DNA of 64,000 bases from Lucifuga dentata (taxonomy: Eukaryota; Chordata; Actinopteri; Ophidiiformes; Bythitidae). Where the stretch lies: the NCBI GenBank assembly GCA_014773175.1, contig VXCM01000215.1, positions 196,105-260,104 of the forward strand, given 5' to 3'. The translations under genes were made by a program, and so were the position numbers. The notes under the pieces are model-generated. The model searched no databases, was not told where the DNA came from, and saw only the letters and a list, made by a program, of their open reading frames with translations. This document shows positions 1 to 12,269 of the stretch, piece after piece (the stretch's first letter is position 1; each line of letters opens with the position of its first letter).

Positions 1-188
1 CTTACTTTTTGCTGTACCAAGACTAACTTTACAGACAATATAAAACTTTTTTTTTGGTGTGAAAACCTTGTGTAAAAGTGTGGAAGATATCTTAATTCTC
101 GTAAAGTATCTTCAGTTTGTATTTACTCTTAAACTGCCACATGTGTTTGAAAATTTCATGTCTTAATGGTATTTTTCTGTTCTCTAAG

Positions 189-3100
189 GGAGAAGATGAG
201 GAGGACGCTCAGCCAGCTCAGGAAGATAAGGACGACCTCCGACCTGGAAAACTGAGGCTGAGCTTTGAGGAGCTTGAGAGGCAAAGAGTAGAAGGAATGC
301 GTAAGAAAGCAGAAGAGGAGGCCAAGAGACGAATGGAGGAGGAAAGAAGAGCTTTTGCTGAAGCTAGGAAGAGCATGGTCCGTATTTACCTTATATGCAA
401 GATAAATAGAATATTCAATGCAAAATAAGGAAGAGAAAAAACTCTCTTAGATGAAGTAAGTCTTTTAGAATGTAAAGAATGTCAATTTGTATACATTTGT
501 GCTGGTAACATCATTATGATTTATATATTTAATATCCAATAGATGCCCATGACAACTTGCTTCTCTGTCCCACAAATAAGAGAAGCTTTATTTTGAAAAG
601 TAGCACAAGAAGATCAGGCCATTTGACAGCTATCCAAAACCTGTACTGCTGTGTTCTTCCTCAGCTTGTGGATGAAGATGATGAGATGCTGATGGCCTTG
701 CTGAACCTGGAAGGCAGTAAACCTGGGAAGATATGTGTCAGTTTTGAGGAGGTGGAGCGCCAGAGAAGAGAGGAGGAGCAGAAGAAGGCAGAGGAGGAAG
801 CCAAGAGAAGACTGGAGGAGGAGAAGAGGCTCTTCGCTGAGGCCCGTAAAACAATGGTAAGTCAACATGAGTCAGTGACCAGAAACTACACGGCATGAAT
901 GGATTTGAGTGATCATTGACATATCAGGACGATGTTGCTGTTTTTAAGTCTTCAGTCTGACTTAAACTGCTGCTTTCTTGAGTAGGCGACAACACAGGTT
1001 AATTTAAAAAAAAAGTCAACAAAACAAACACACAAATTTATCATACAGTTAATTAAAAGAATATAAATTAATATCAGCTTGCAATTTCCTGTAGTGTTAA
1101 ATAGTTGCTTGATTATGACATCATCTGAATCAAACTAATACCTAATGTATTTTCACTATTGGATTATCTAAATCTTATCTCTAATTGAATTCAAATTGGA
1201 TGTGGATTAATCGTATTTGCTGATGTATATATTATTATCTATTCTGATGGGCTCAAATGGTGCACCTGCACTGTTGTTCCCTTTTCCAAATTATTTCTTT
1301 AAGAACCTTGGACTGGATCAGGAAATGTCTGCATGTGGAGATGAAAAAGTAAGATATCTTCAGTTTCAAATGCATGCTGCTTTTAGAAAATGAGAAAAGT
1401 TGTCCATATATGGTATCAGATAATGGTCATATTGTTTTTAAATGCTGTACACAATAATAAGAATGGACCCTGCTTATCTCTCATGTGGTTTTAATAGGTA
1501 ATTTAATGTTGGTAAGTATGTGTGTTTAAAGTGTTTCACTCTGTCATAAACTGTAGCAAATACTGATCTGCAGTTTAACATGGGCCTCATATTTGATGCA
1601 GCCACTTCATTCCCTCCCTCAGTGAATTATCTGTCTTTGGACTTATGTGGATAGGTCATAGATGAGGAGGGCAGCATGGAGAAGAGTGAGTCTCAGGAAG
1701 CGCTGCACCCTGGGAAACTGGAGATCAACTTTGAAGAGCTGTTGAAAGAGAAGCAGGAAGCAGAAAAGAGGCGCAAGACGGAGGAGCGCAAAAAGAAACT
1801 GGAACAGGAGAAAAAAGAGTTTGAACAACTCAGACAAGAGATGGAAGAGGTTAGTCTGGAAGAGAGCTGTGAACTAGAATTGATCATTTTTACATGGCAC
1901 ATGGTAGTTAGCAGTTCATTTTACCATTACTTACAGTTCTCATAGCTATGCCTTTTATACTGGCTTCTGCTTCATAGGACGAAGTGAATGAAAGCGCAGA
2001 TATTGTAAGCAAAGAGTACGAGGAGCTGACTAAGCTCAAGAGGACTGGCTCCATCCAAGCCAAGAACCTCAAGTCCAAATTTGAGAAGATCAAGCAGCTG
2101 ACAGATGAGGAAATTCAGAAAAAGATTGAGGAGGAGAGAGCACGGAGGAAGGCCATTGATGAGGAAATCAAAGAGAGAGAAGCTGAGAGGTTCCAGGAGG
2201 TAAGAGTTTATAGCATGAGATGATTTTCTCTTCCAAGTATTTGCAAAATGACTGAAAATATCTTAATCTAAAGATGTGCAGTCTCAAGATTGCACAATTT
2301 CATTTATTTATTTATTTATTTATTTATTTATTGTCCTTGTACTCAAAGTGAATTTACATGGTCATTTACATGTAAAACTGTGCAAAAACATTTTAAAAGC
2401 CTAGAGCCCATGAAGTACACTTACATCATCTCATGCCTATCATTACATTTTTACTGTAAATTCATAAAATATTACTCTAAATACATAAACAATTACTCTA
2501 CATACATACAAATTTTTCTCCTGATAGAGTAGCAGTACTCTTCACTTTATGACAATGGATGATAACCTCAGTGTTATTTATTTTATATTTTATTTTATAT
2601 ACTTATTTTTCAGGAGGATGAGGAAGGAGAAACAAATCTAGTGAAAGCTGAAGAGTCACCATTCAAACAGAAGGTGGATATGCGAGCTCGGTTTGAACAA
2701 ATGGCCAAAGCCAGAGAAGAGGAGGAGAGGAAGAGGATAGAGGAGCAGAAACTGCAGAGGATGCAGTTTGAGCAGCAAGAGATTGATGCTGCCCTTCAAA
2801 AAGTAAATCTTTCATGTTCATGACTACATTTTCAAGACCATTCTAATGCAATTAGAATGGACATTAATGCAAACAACTAGAAAACAGGTTTGCTTTGTTT
2901 GAGGCTGTTTTGACCCTGTTTTTTTTTTTTCTTTCCAAAAGAAGGAGGATGATGCTGAGGATGAGGGAAGCATCATCAATGTCTCTGCAGCCTATGAGGA
3001 TGAGGAGGATCATGCCAGGTCGGGGGCTCCTTGGTTTAAGAAGCCCCTTAAGAACCAGTCTGTGGTGGATTCGGAGCCAGTTCGTTTCACCGTTAAGATC

Positions 3101-3469
3101 ACCGGGGAACCCAAGCCAGAGGTGACCTGGTGGTTTGAGGGAGAGATGCTCCAGGACTGTGAGGATTATCAGTATATAGAGAGAGGAGAGACATACTGCC
3201 TCTACCTGCCTGAGACCTTCCCAGAGGATGAAGGAGAGTACATGTGCAAGGCTGTGAACAGTAGAGGCACAGCAGCCAGTACCTGCATCCTCACAATAGA
3301 AAGTAAGAGCACCTTGGTGTGATTGCATGCCTGCATGATGCCTCCTGTCTGGGTTTCAACTTCTCTCTATGAAGTGGATCGCATGCTCCTCTTCCTTATG
3401 AACTTATTCTGAGTGGCAGATGCAGATAACTGCTCTTCTGTTTTTTTTCTTGCAGCTTATGACTACTGA
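189..3469 (+). CDS. nexn: Nexilin (F-actin binding protein), 3' portion; 5' end outside window
   Basis: Exons read from splice sites and frame: 189-377, 665-856, 1655-1849, 1978-2199, 2614-2802, 2942-3302, 3456-3469 (stop TGA 3467-3469); an optional microexon is listed separately. The product is a Glu/Lys/Arg-rich coiled coil followed by one I-set Ig domain in exon 2942-3302 (motifs [38 protein letters not shown]). Phrases such as [29 protein letters not shown] and [14 protein letters not shown] match vertebrate nexilin closely. Nexilin is known to bind F-actin and to act at the Z-disc and junctional membranes of striated muscle. Exons 189-377, 665-856 and 1655-1849 each encode one copy of a PGK-x-x-x-x-FEE-plus-helix module. 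All junctions up to the Ig exon are phase 0; the last is phase 1, giving a short T-Y-D-Y tail. The N-terminal exons lie left of the window. Confidence 0.95.
1304..1348 (+). other. nexn: Possible 45-nt nexn microexon
   Basis: Between nexn exons 665-856 and 1655-1849, a 45-nt phase-0 segment is flanked by a fair acceptor (pyrimidine-rich, ending TTTAAG) and a good donor (AAA|gtaaga). It would insert [15 protein letters not shown] without breaking frame. The neighbouring exons join in frame without it, and I recall no matching peptide in mammalian nexilin. It may be an alternative microexon or a chance match. Confidence 0.3.
2302..2332. repeat. (ATTT)n microsatellite in nexn intron
   Basis: About eight copies of a TTTA tetranucleotide lie in the intron between nexn exons 1978-2199 and 2614-2802. 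The rest of this intron is AT-rich and shows no other feature. Confidence 0.9.
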
Positions 3470-4428
3470 TACCCTTCCATGTTGTGGAAACTTTCCCTGT
3501 TGTCTCTCACTCCTTATGTAAAACTTCATCCCTCATGGTATGGCCAAAGAGTGGAGGGAAGAGAATAGCAGTATGTTTGGCATTCCTAAGGGAGGGATAC
3601 ACAACACAAAAAAAGTGCAACCTGTTGTTTACGTATTGCTCAATTGTAAAGCTGCACTCCCTGCTAGAGTAGGATGATACCTGTGCCAAAAACAGTCATG
3701 ATTCTTGTTACATGCCAACATCGTACAATACATCAAAACTAGTACTGCAAGACCTTCATGACATTTGTAATACCAGCAATTTCTAAGTATCATAGTACTG
3801 TATTGTATATATGCCACTTTATGCTGAAGTAGCTGAAAAGTAAAAAAAAAAAAAAAAAAAATAGAGAAAAAGATGTCCTTGTGTCCTGATTTTTAAAGAA
3901 CAAAATATGGGAATGCCAGTAAATCATTTTGTATCTTTGCTTTGTTATTCAGCAACTTCATCAAGTAATATCAACTCAAAAAAATATTCATTAATCAGTG
4001 TGTAAGTTTCTGTACACTGACATATTAGTGAATGGTACTGTGATACTTGCCTGGCATTGGTATCAAAGAAAGGCAGATATTTTTAAATTGTGACAACCTC
4101 TTTGCAGTCATCATTTAATTAGAAGTTCACAATGAGGGGCTTATTGGAAATTACATTAACATTTTGAATAACATTTGACATATTGCAGAAACAAAAAACA
4201 TGCAATTGTAGCAAACACCTTGATTTTTCAATTAAACTCTTTAGGTTCAGATCATTTTTTTTTATTGCATCACCTAACACCCCCTTTTGTTTGTGTTTAG
4301 TGTAGAAGTCTTGATACCGTCATAATTCAGTTGTGCTGGCTGACAGTAGGTTACTGTCTATGGTTTGTTAGTTGAGAAAATATAGACTAGCCTGAATATT
4401 TATCATATGTTATAAATGAAAATGTTTT

Positions 4429-4434
4429 AATAAA
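4429..4434 (+). terminator. nexn poly(A) signal and end of 3' UTR
   Basis: A canonical AATAAA lies about 960 bp after the nexn stop codon. The 3' UTR (3470 to about 4455) is AT-rich with an A-run at 3842-3860 and shows no further coding signal. No better AATAAA closer to the stop was found. Confidence 0.7.
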
Positions 4435-4661
4435 ATGAGCAAAAATACACTGTCATGTCTTTCATTGTTATGCAGAGAAATATTGAATTATTGCCACCTA
4501 CAGTTGTACATTTTATGCATTGATTTTTGATCTGCTTTCTGCTGTTGCCCAATTATGAATTATTCAAAATTATTTTCTTTTGGAAGGTGGTCAGCTGGAA
4601 TTACAGAAAAATAAATGACCAAAACGTTCGAAAACACATTAACTTTAGCTTTATATACACT

Positions 4662-4663
<2 letters not shown>

Positions 4664-4702
<39 letters not shown>

Positions 4703-4850
4703 TTATATATGTATATATATAGATATAGATCTATATCTATATATATACATATATAAATATATATATAGATAGATCTAGATATATAGATATAGACCGCTAG
4801 ATATATATAGATATATATATATATATAGATATAAAGATATAGACCGCTAG
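4664..4850. repeat. Compound CA/TA microsatellite between nexn and mindy4
   Basis: A (CA)n tract of about 30 bp passes into about 150 bp of TA/TAGA-type repeats. The 14-nt phrase GATATAGACCGCTA occurs twice (about 4786 and 4836), so the tract has grown by local duplication. The remaining nexn-mindy4 gap (4851 to about 5400) shows nothing recognisable. Confidence 0.9.
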
Positions 4851-5466
4851 GTGGTAGTAATGACCAAATTGGCTTTTTCTGAGTTAAAGAAGAATATGTT
4901 CCCTTACTGACGCTCGGTGTACCGTGTTCTACAGTCTCACAGAAATTTTGAGATTTCTTATAAGACGTACATAATTAGTATGTTAGTATAATTGAAACAA
5001 TAAGGAATAATCAAAAAAGGCTTGGTGGTACTTTTATTTATTTTATCTTTAATGATCTGACTTTTAAAGCTCAAAGTTAGGTATTCCTACACACATTCAA
5101 TGTCGCATCGTATTTGTCAACCGGTAAAGAGCCATGGAGTAACAACTCTTCATTGGAAAGAATGGGTCGCCATGTTTTGATACCCTATCCACATACTATA
5201 TCCATGATGGGAACGGGAGCCATACGCAGCAGAGCGGCCAGCTTCACCATGGAAACGCATATTAGTGAAAATAAACTCTGAACGGGATAGTTTCACTAAT
5301 TTTAAACATACATGGACATTTTCAGAAAGTACACAGTTCGTCAAAATCGTGAGCTACTTTGCAGCATATGGTGCAGCACACCGCATAGCTTAGGTAGAGC
5401 TAGCTAGAATGGCTGGCTAAGGACAAATATCACAGCTACTTGTTGGTACTCTCCGTTGCCATCATC

Positions 5467-8400
5467 ATGGTGGTTTCAGTCGAAGAGGTGTCTTCTTCCC
5501 TTGTGCGGGAATATTTGAGTCGAAAGGTGAGTTAGCTGGGTGATGAAGACAACACTGTTGCCACGTCTTATCTCGTTATCTGTGATCTGCAAAATTCTAA
5601 CATAAGTAGCTAGCTAGCGTAGCCACTCTCCAGGTGTTCCGGATGAACGAGTGTTCACGTTAATTGATGACTTTAACCTCCGTTGCTGCTTCGTACAGTA
5701 TGTTGAAAACAACAGGTGACTGATTAAACAATAGGTGACTGATTTTTTAAATTACTAGATTTAATTGTGTGTCTCGTTAGGTCGTTTTCAAAAAAAAAAA
5801 AAAAAAAANAAAAAAAAAAAAAAAAAAAGATTATGTTTCTAAATGTACCCCACGAATGTAAAATGTAACCAGCAATAAAATATTCCTAATTATACGTTAA
5901 TTTGTAACACTGGTTATGTTTGGTTTGTCAACCTCAGGGACTGAAGAGAACGATGGCCTGCATGGACGAGGAGCTTCCACGCACAGAGTCCAGCATCAAC
6001 AACAGATCAGACTTAAGACAGGTCTTGCACATGGAGGGTCTCTATAGGAAGAATAAGGTAAATCTAACCAGCACAAGCTTGGCCGGTGGTTTTCCTAAGT
6101 CTGTTGCTGACTTCTGTGTCATTACAGGTTCAGAAAACTCCCCTGAAAACTTTGTTGGAGATCATTGTGAAGCATCTCATTGAGGAGCATAAGAATAACA
6201 AGATGAGCTGTAATCAAAGTGATCCTCTGCAGTCTGCTGCAAACGTCATCCTAACTACTGGCTCTAATTCATCACAAACAAGGATGAATGACTCAAAGAC
6301 AGAGGATATCACAAGTGCTTTTGTTAATAGCAAAACTGCCAAATTACGGTATGAGTAATCAATAATCATAATAATAGCGATCAATGCTTTTAATTTGTTA
6401 TCTTTTTTTTTTTTTTTTTTNTTTTTTTTTTTTTTTTTTAACTGAAGTTGGATTGAACTAATCTGGAATTCATCTGTCTCACAGGTCATTTATAGAGGAA
6501 GCCTGCCCCTCTCAAACTACATTAGAAAACCATAAAGGGCAGCTGCTAATGGCATCCCTACAGGAGAAGGAGAGCTGTACCAAGAAAGATCTGGAAAGAA
6601 AGACAGTTATCAGTGAAAGCACTCCAAAAAAGAAAACCAACTTCATTAGACGTGGAATGATGCATGGACCGATAGCTAGCACTCTTCAGGTAGCATTCAT
6701 TTAAATATAATTGAATTGAGTTGAACTTGTGATGCAATTCATTGGAAAATCCTGAGTCCATTTCATGTTATTTTTTTCTTCCTTTGGTGACTTTTTTCCT
6801 TTTAGGAATCAAACAGAAACAGGCCAACCCGGAGGTCAGAAGTCCCTCAGCCACTCCTCAGAAAAGAAGAACAAAACATGAGCTGTGATGCTGGACTTTT
6901 AGCCATTAGCTTACATCAAAAAAGCGTACAGAGTGGTCTTACTGAATTCAGCTCAGCTGGTTGTGTAGGAGGGAAACAAGGATTGTTGAACCCACCAGAG
7001 AGACAGCTGAGTGATGAAGGCTTTGAAAAAGTGGGGAAAAGTATATTGAAGACAAGAAAGTAAGTTGTAGCTGCTGTATTCTTCATAAGCAGCATGTGGC
7101 AACTACTGATGAAATTATTATCCTACAGATTTCAGGATTGTTTTCATAATTTTCTGTACTTTTTGTCTTTCGCCAGTCCGAATGTAGCAGATTTGGATGT
7201 GTCTGAGATGGTTTTGGGTAAGTGTCAGTGGGAATAGAAATGAAGGCAGCGATCAGTGACAAGCTACATGTTGCCCTGGTGATGCTGACGGGTTGTCAAT
7301 CAATTTCCAGACGACATTGAAGATGAAGATGAGCTGCAACATCTCTCCAAAATGTCTTTCCACACAAGCATTCCAAAGCAGAGCTATGCAAGCTGCCCTA
7401 TGGACCAACACACTGCCACAGTAGGTGAACTACAACATTATCTCTTGAAATGTTAAGGAACGTTTCTGTTGTGACTTTAATATACTATTTGATTTTTCTT
7501 TTTGCTCTCCAGGAACTGAAAGACGTTCTTTTTGGATCCAGCCTAAATTGTTTCAGCGTTGAGTGGAGGAATCAGGGTTTTGCATTCTCAGAGACACATG
7601 ACTTGAGATATGGAATTGTGCAGAAAAAGGTTGGTTCCCTGCCAAAATTCAGTTTTCACAAACATTTCTTTTCTCATATATGATTTAATTGTGATATTTT
7701 TCTTGACATTATAGTGTATATCCTCTGTGTATTTGTTTTCCAGGGTGGTCCTTGTGGAGTTTTGGCCTCCATCCAAGCCTTTTTTCTGAAGAAACTCCTG
7801 TTTGAAAACATTGAAAGCAGTATGACAGGCCTTCAGTATGTTATCCTTTGATTTGAAGCTCTGCAGAGGTCTTTATAATATTAATTCTGACCTCCCTGTT
7901 ATAATCCCATGAATGGTGTTTACAGTCATTAATTCACATCAAGGAGTCTTTGTAGGCTCTCATGTTGACCTACGTGTTTTGGTATTAACTGTGTTATTAC
8001 TCCAGGTGACCTGCTTTTCATTACAAATGCCACTTTGTTCCCAGGAGGTTAAGACCTTCCAACACTACCAGAAGAAAGTGTCTTGTTTTAGCTTTGGCTG
8101 AAATCCTGTGGAGGGCTGGAGATGAAAAACAAGCCACAATTGCCATGTAAGATCATACTTTTCTCCATCGGCATACTTTTACTAATACACAGAATTTCAT
8201 TAATTTGGTTGTATGGCTGTGAAAAAATGAGTTGTTAAGGGTCATGGTGGTTCAATACATCATTATCATATGAACACAGTCTATCACAGAGCTGGACTTA
8301 AATTCTGGAAGTCCAAAGTTAACTTCTGATGTCCTGCAGCCATTCCAGCCTATAACAGTCAGCATCCATCAGACCCATTAATCCCAGAAATGCCACATAA

Positions 8401-11400
8401 AAGATGATGTCTGTGACCTTTGTGCTTCTTTTACCTTTTTTTTGTTAAACCAGAAGTTCAGGAAGAAATCATTTCAGCCCACCTGGACGCTACAAGTCTG
8501 AAGGAGTGCTTGAAAAGGTAGAAGTTCTCAAGACGAGCTGAAATGTGTGAAGTTAGTTTTACAGTTAGTTTTACCAAATGTGTTGAGGCCTCATCATGCT
8601 CTTCTTGTTTGTAATGAATAAACATAGTGTAGTTCAATTTATGTCACATTATATTTATCTTTGTTTTTCTACCCAGTTACTGGAGATAGCTAATTTAGGC
8701 TAAATCTGTTCTTTGGATCACTGTGGAATGTTCACAAACACTTCTGTTTAGATCACACGTTTCACTGTGGATAACATTAAGGACTTGCAGTTTATACTGG
8801 AGCAGCACATTGAACAGGTGAGACATTCCATGTCAATTTCCTGTTTCAAATTGCCTGTCAAAGAAATGACGGTCTACCCTTTTTTATTCTAACACGTGTG
8901 CTCTTTTTCCACAGTTTGAGTCTGGGCCATTAGCATGCATACTGCTCACCATATCTGCCGTTCTCTCTCGATCTGTTCTAAAGTACGTCAGCTTTTTCAA
9001 CTATGACTGAACAAAGTGTGCAAGTTATAAAACAATATCAATCAAATGATGAAACATCACATTTATTATGCATTCTCTTCATCCTTTCGCTCAGAGTAAG
9101 AGAGGATATGGATGTACCCACCAACACACTCATAGGAGCCCATGGCTACTGCACTCAGGTTTGAAATTTGAAATTTACAATTTGAATGTTTTTTTTTTTC
9201 TTTTTTCTTTTTTGGTGAGTCATTTTTTCTAAGAACAATATAGGTGCAGGGATTTGTCTTGATGTCTAGAGGCATCACAATAAAATAATGAAAATGTGTT
9301 GTATGAGTGTAAAAGTGTTTCTAAAGGTGTCAGACATAATGTGACAGTTTTATGTAATTTGTAATAGCTGCTTCAAGTCATATCAGCATTATGAGTTAAC
9401 AAACAACTATCTGCTCAATGTGAAATAATTATTACAGAAAATGCAACACAAGCACATGTAATACATATGCACATGGTAGAACAACATGATGACAGTGGAA
9501 CACACAGAACAGACAGTAAGCAATGCATATTACTGTATACACAAATATGTTGTGGTTATTAACATTTGCTTTTGTTCACTAGGAGCTTGTGAACCTGCTG
9601 CTGTGTGGTCGGGCAGTTTCTAACATCTTTGACAATGATATGGAGTTGGACTCGGGGAACGGCAACAGGACTCTGCTCAAAGGAATCAAAAGCCGCTGTG
9701 ACATTGGCCTGCTGTCCTTATTTGAACATTATAATATCTGCAAGGTGAGCCACATGGCTGTGGGACTTGTTTTCTGATCAGCTGGCATCCCGTTGTAGTT
9801 CAGAGTTGACTCAAACGAGCCTAAGAGATCATTTTTTACTGTGATTATGAGGACAGCTGCCGGTGACACAGATAAACCCGTAATCAGAGTAAAGAATGTT
9901 GTAAGTAGCATTGAAGAATACGTATACATTGTGACATAACATACTGTATACAATGTTTTTTTTTTCGACAAGTACACATAAAATCCGAAAAGGTGAAAAC
10001 AGGTGAAAATGTCAAGTCCTTGTTTTTCTTGTTATCACATCAAGAAGCGTAATAACAGATAAAGAAACTGACCACCATAGATGAAAAGTGTCCTTGGTCA
10101 ATTAGATTGCCGAGAATATTTTTGATATAAACTTCAATGACAAGTGATGTAATGAATGTAAAACTGAATTCACAGTTTACATACTTGAATTCACACTGTT
10201 TCACTGAATTAGAGGCAAGCCATGGTTTCAATTGAACATATCTTGTGACCTGACATAGTTACACGACAAAATTGACTAAGATGAAACTTTTTTTTTCTTT
10301 TTTTTATATTCACTACTTTATAAAGTATCGGCTATTCTGTTGCTTTCTCTGTCAGGTTGGAGCTTACCTGAAGACTCCCCATTCTCCCATCTGGGTGGTG
10401 TGCAGCGAAAGCCACTTCAGCGTCCTGTTTGGCCTGCAGATGGAGCTGTTGACTGATCAGGACGGAGCTCTGGAGTTTGACCTGTACTATTATGATGGAC
10501 TGGCCAATCAACAGGAGGAGATCCGTCTCACCGTATGTATGTAGCATCACTTGATCAGGTTGTCTCTGTTTGGCTTGTGTGTCCTGTCTTTCTTTTTTTT
10601 TTTTTTTTTTTNTTTTTTTTTTTTGGTGGTTGTTTTTTATAATCTCTCACTCCAGAGAACACCACTCTCAAAAAATATTTCAGGCTATAATTTCTGTGGT
10701 TATTATGTATTAACTACTGACAGTGTGTAATATTTTTACTCCATCCACCTTCTTCCCATGTTGATACTTGAGGAATCTGCATTTTGTATTTTCCTGTTGC
10801 ACATATTTTAAGTTGCTCTTAATAACCTGAAAGTGATGTAACTTTGTATTTTCAGCTGTTGGCATGTCAACCCCGTCCTGTCGAGATGTGGACCCTGATC
10901 TCATTCCTCCTCTGGAGCTCTGTATCCGAACAAGGTGAGAAACCTATGGCATTTCCAAGACACACACACACACACACATATGGACATGCACATGCACAAT
11001 AAAGTGTCTTCTGGGCCTGAAAACATCCTAAAATATTTTTGATTTCTGATATTCAAGGGTTGTCTCAATTATTTCAATAATAAAAAGTCAGTCCTATGTC
11101 TTAAAGGACCATACTGCACGTACCCATTTTTGAATGTTTCCCAAACATCATGTACATTTCAGGAAGCAACTTTGAAAAACATTATGTAGTGCTTTTAGAT
11201 GTTGGTATTTGTGTATCTCCTACTTTCCAGGCAGCTACTGGCCTCCATTAATCATTCTGTTTTATGAAGATCAACTTATAGAGACTTTAAACTTGTTTAG
11301 AGTAAACATCTTGTCTGCTGTTTGTTGTCAGATGTAATTGTCATTAGTTTGTGCAAGCTGGTTTTTACATCCTTCAGAAAAGAATAGAAGGGTGTAAATA

Positions 11401-11516
11401 CTTTAAAACATATTTATTTACATATAGGAGAAAACACCTAGTACTTAAGTTATTTTTTTCCCCTCAGGTGGAAAGATGCGGTTGTGAGTTGGAATGACAC
11501 GGAGCCCATTCTCTGA
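5467..11516 (+). CDS. mindy4: MINDY4 (FAM188B) lysine-48 deubiquitinase, complete
   Basis: Eighteen exons join in frame into 684 codons: 5467-5526, 5938-6057, 6128-6348, 6485-6689, 6806-7059, 7177-7217, 7311-7420, 7513-7629, 7744-7835, 8045-8146, 8454-8517, 8752-8817, 8915-8982, 9095-9158, 9583-9744, 10356-10536, 10856-10934, 11468-11516. The start ATG gives an N-terminus ([13 protein letters not shown]) like vertebrate MINDY4. A poorly conserved Ser/Lys-rich middle follows (exons 3-7), then the catalytic domain. LFGSSLNCF and [20 protein letters not shown] contain the catalytic Cys (codon 7753-7755); [10 protein letters not shown] contains the catalytic His (codon 10413-10415). [16 protein letters not shown] and [14 protein letters not shown] are further family motifs. 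The family cleaves K48-linked polyubiquitin. Length is slightly below the roughly 750 residues of the mammalian protein, the difference lying in the linker. Exon 16 uses the second of two overlapping donors to keep frame. Confidence 0.95.
5809..5809. other. Single-N assembly joins (nine in the window)
   Basis: Single Ns occur at 5809, 6421, 10612, 15989, 18898, 42486, 48881, 52174 and 60391. Eight sit in or between homopolymer runs (A, T, C, or a T-run meeting a G-run); the ninth separates two exact 64-bp copies. All fall in introns or intergenic DNA, so no coding exon is interrupted. They look like contig joins or unresolved homopolymer lengths rather than biological ambiguity. Confidence 0.85.
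10960..10978. repeat. Short (CA)n in mindy4 intron
   Basis: A CA dinucleotide run sits just after the donor of exon 10856-10934. The rest of this intron, up to the last exon at 11468, shows no feature. Confidence 0.85.
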
Positions 11517-11905
11517 TAGGTTTGTTGTCTTAATAATTACAGAGAGCGCTATTAGCTGATTATCAAAGTTTTGTATCCCACACAGACTATTCATTCATAT
11601 TTTTTATTTAAATTTTCTGTAAGTTTTGCTCTCATTTATCCACGTTGTATTGCACCATGTGTGTTGTTCTCTTTGCACAGAAACAACAACAGGCATACTG
11701 GACATTTTGCTCTGCCATAATTTACGTTGACATAAGGGCATGGATAATGTTTCAAATGTTTAGGAATAAGCATAGGATTGTTTATTAAAATGTGCTGCAG
11801 TAAAAATGAAAATTTGAGAAAGATACAATATTAACCACTGTGGCCTTTTCATGTTTTTTTTTTTTTTTCGCAGTGTCCCGTTGATTTTGTCTATTTTCCA
11901 TTGTA

Positions 11906-11911
11906 AATAAA
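11906..11911 (+). terminator. mindy4 poly(A) signal
   Basis: AATAAA lies 390 bp after the mindy4 stop codon in an AT-rich 3' UTR. It is the first canonical hexamer after the stop. Confidence 0.65.
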
Positions 11912-12235
11912 TATTATTCTATATTATTCTACAGCTTATTTCAAATGAAATTATACATTTTAATCAAGGCAGTTGTTTAAAAATGAGTGAAATCCAAGTC
12001 AAATGTGTTATTCTAAATTATGTTTTAACTGGTTTTGCATAAATGTTACTTATAATATGGCTTTACAGTTTGGTTTTTGAAATGGCCCACACATTATATT
12101 GCCTTATGCTACATGTGTGAACTTGAAATGAGATGGTTAGTTCAGTGGTACTTTATTTATTCAATTGCTTCAATTATAATTTAGATACAGTGTAAGGAGA
12201 CTTGATTAAATACTGCCTCACTGATTGTAGAGTGT

Positions 12236-12269
12236 GTATGTGCGTGTGTGTGTGTGAGAGAGAGAGAGA
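12236..12269. repeat. GT/GA compound microsatellite
   Basis: A GT-rich run passes directly into a GA run in the gene-free interval downstream of mindy4. Confidence 0.85.
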
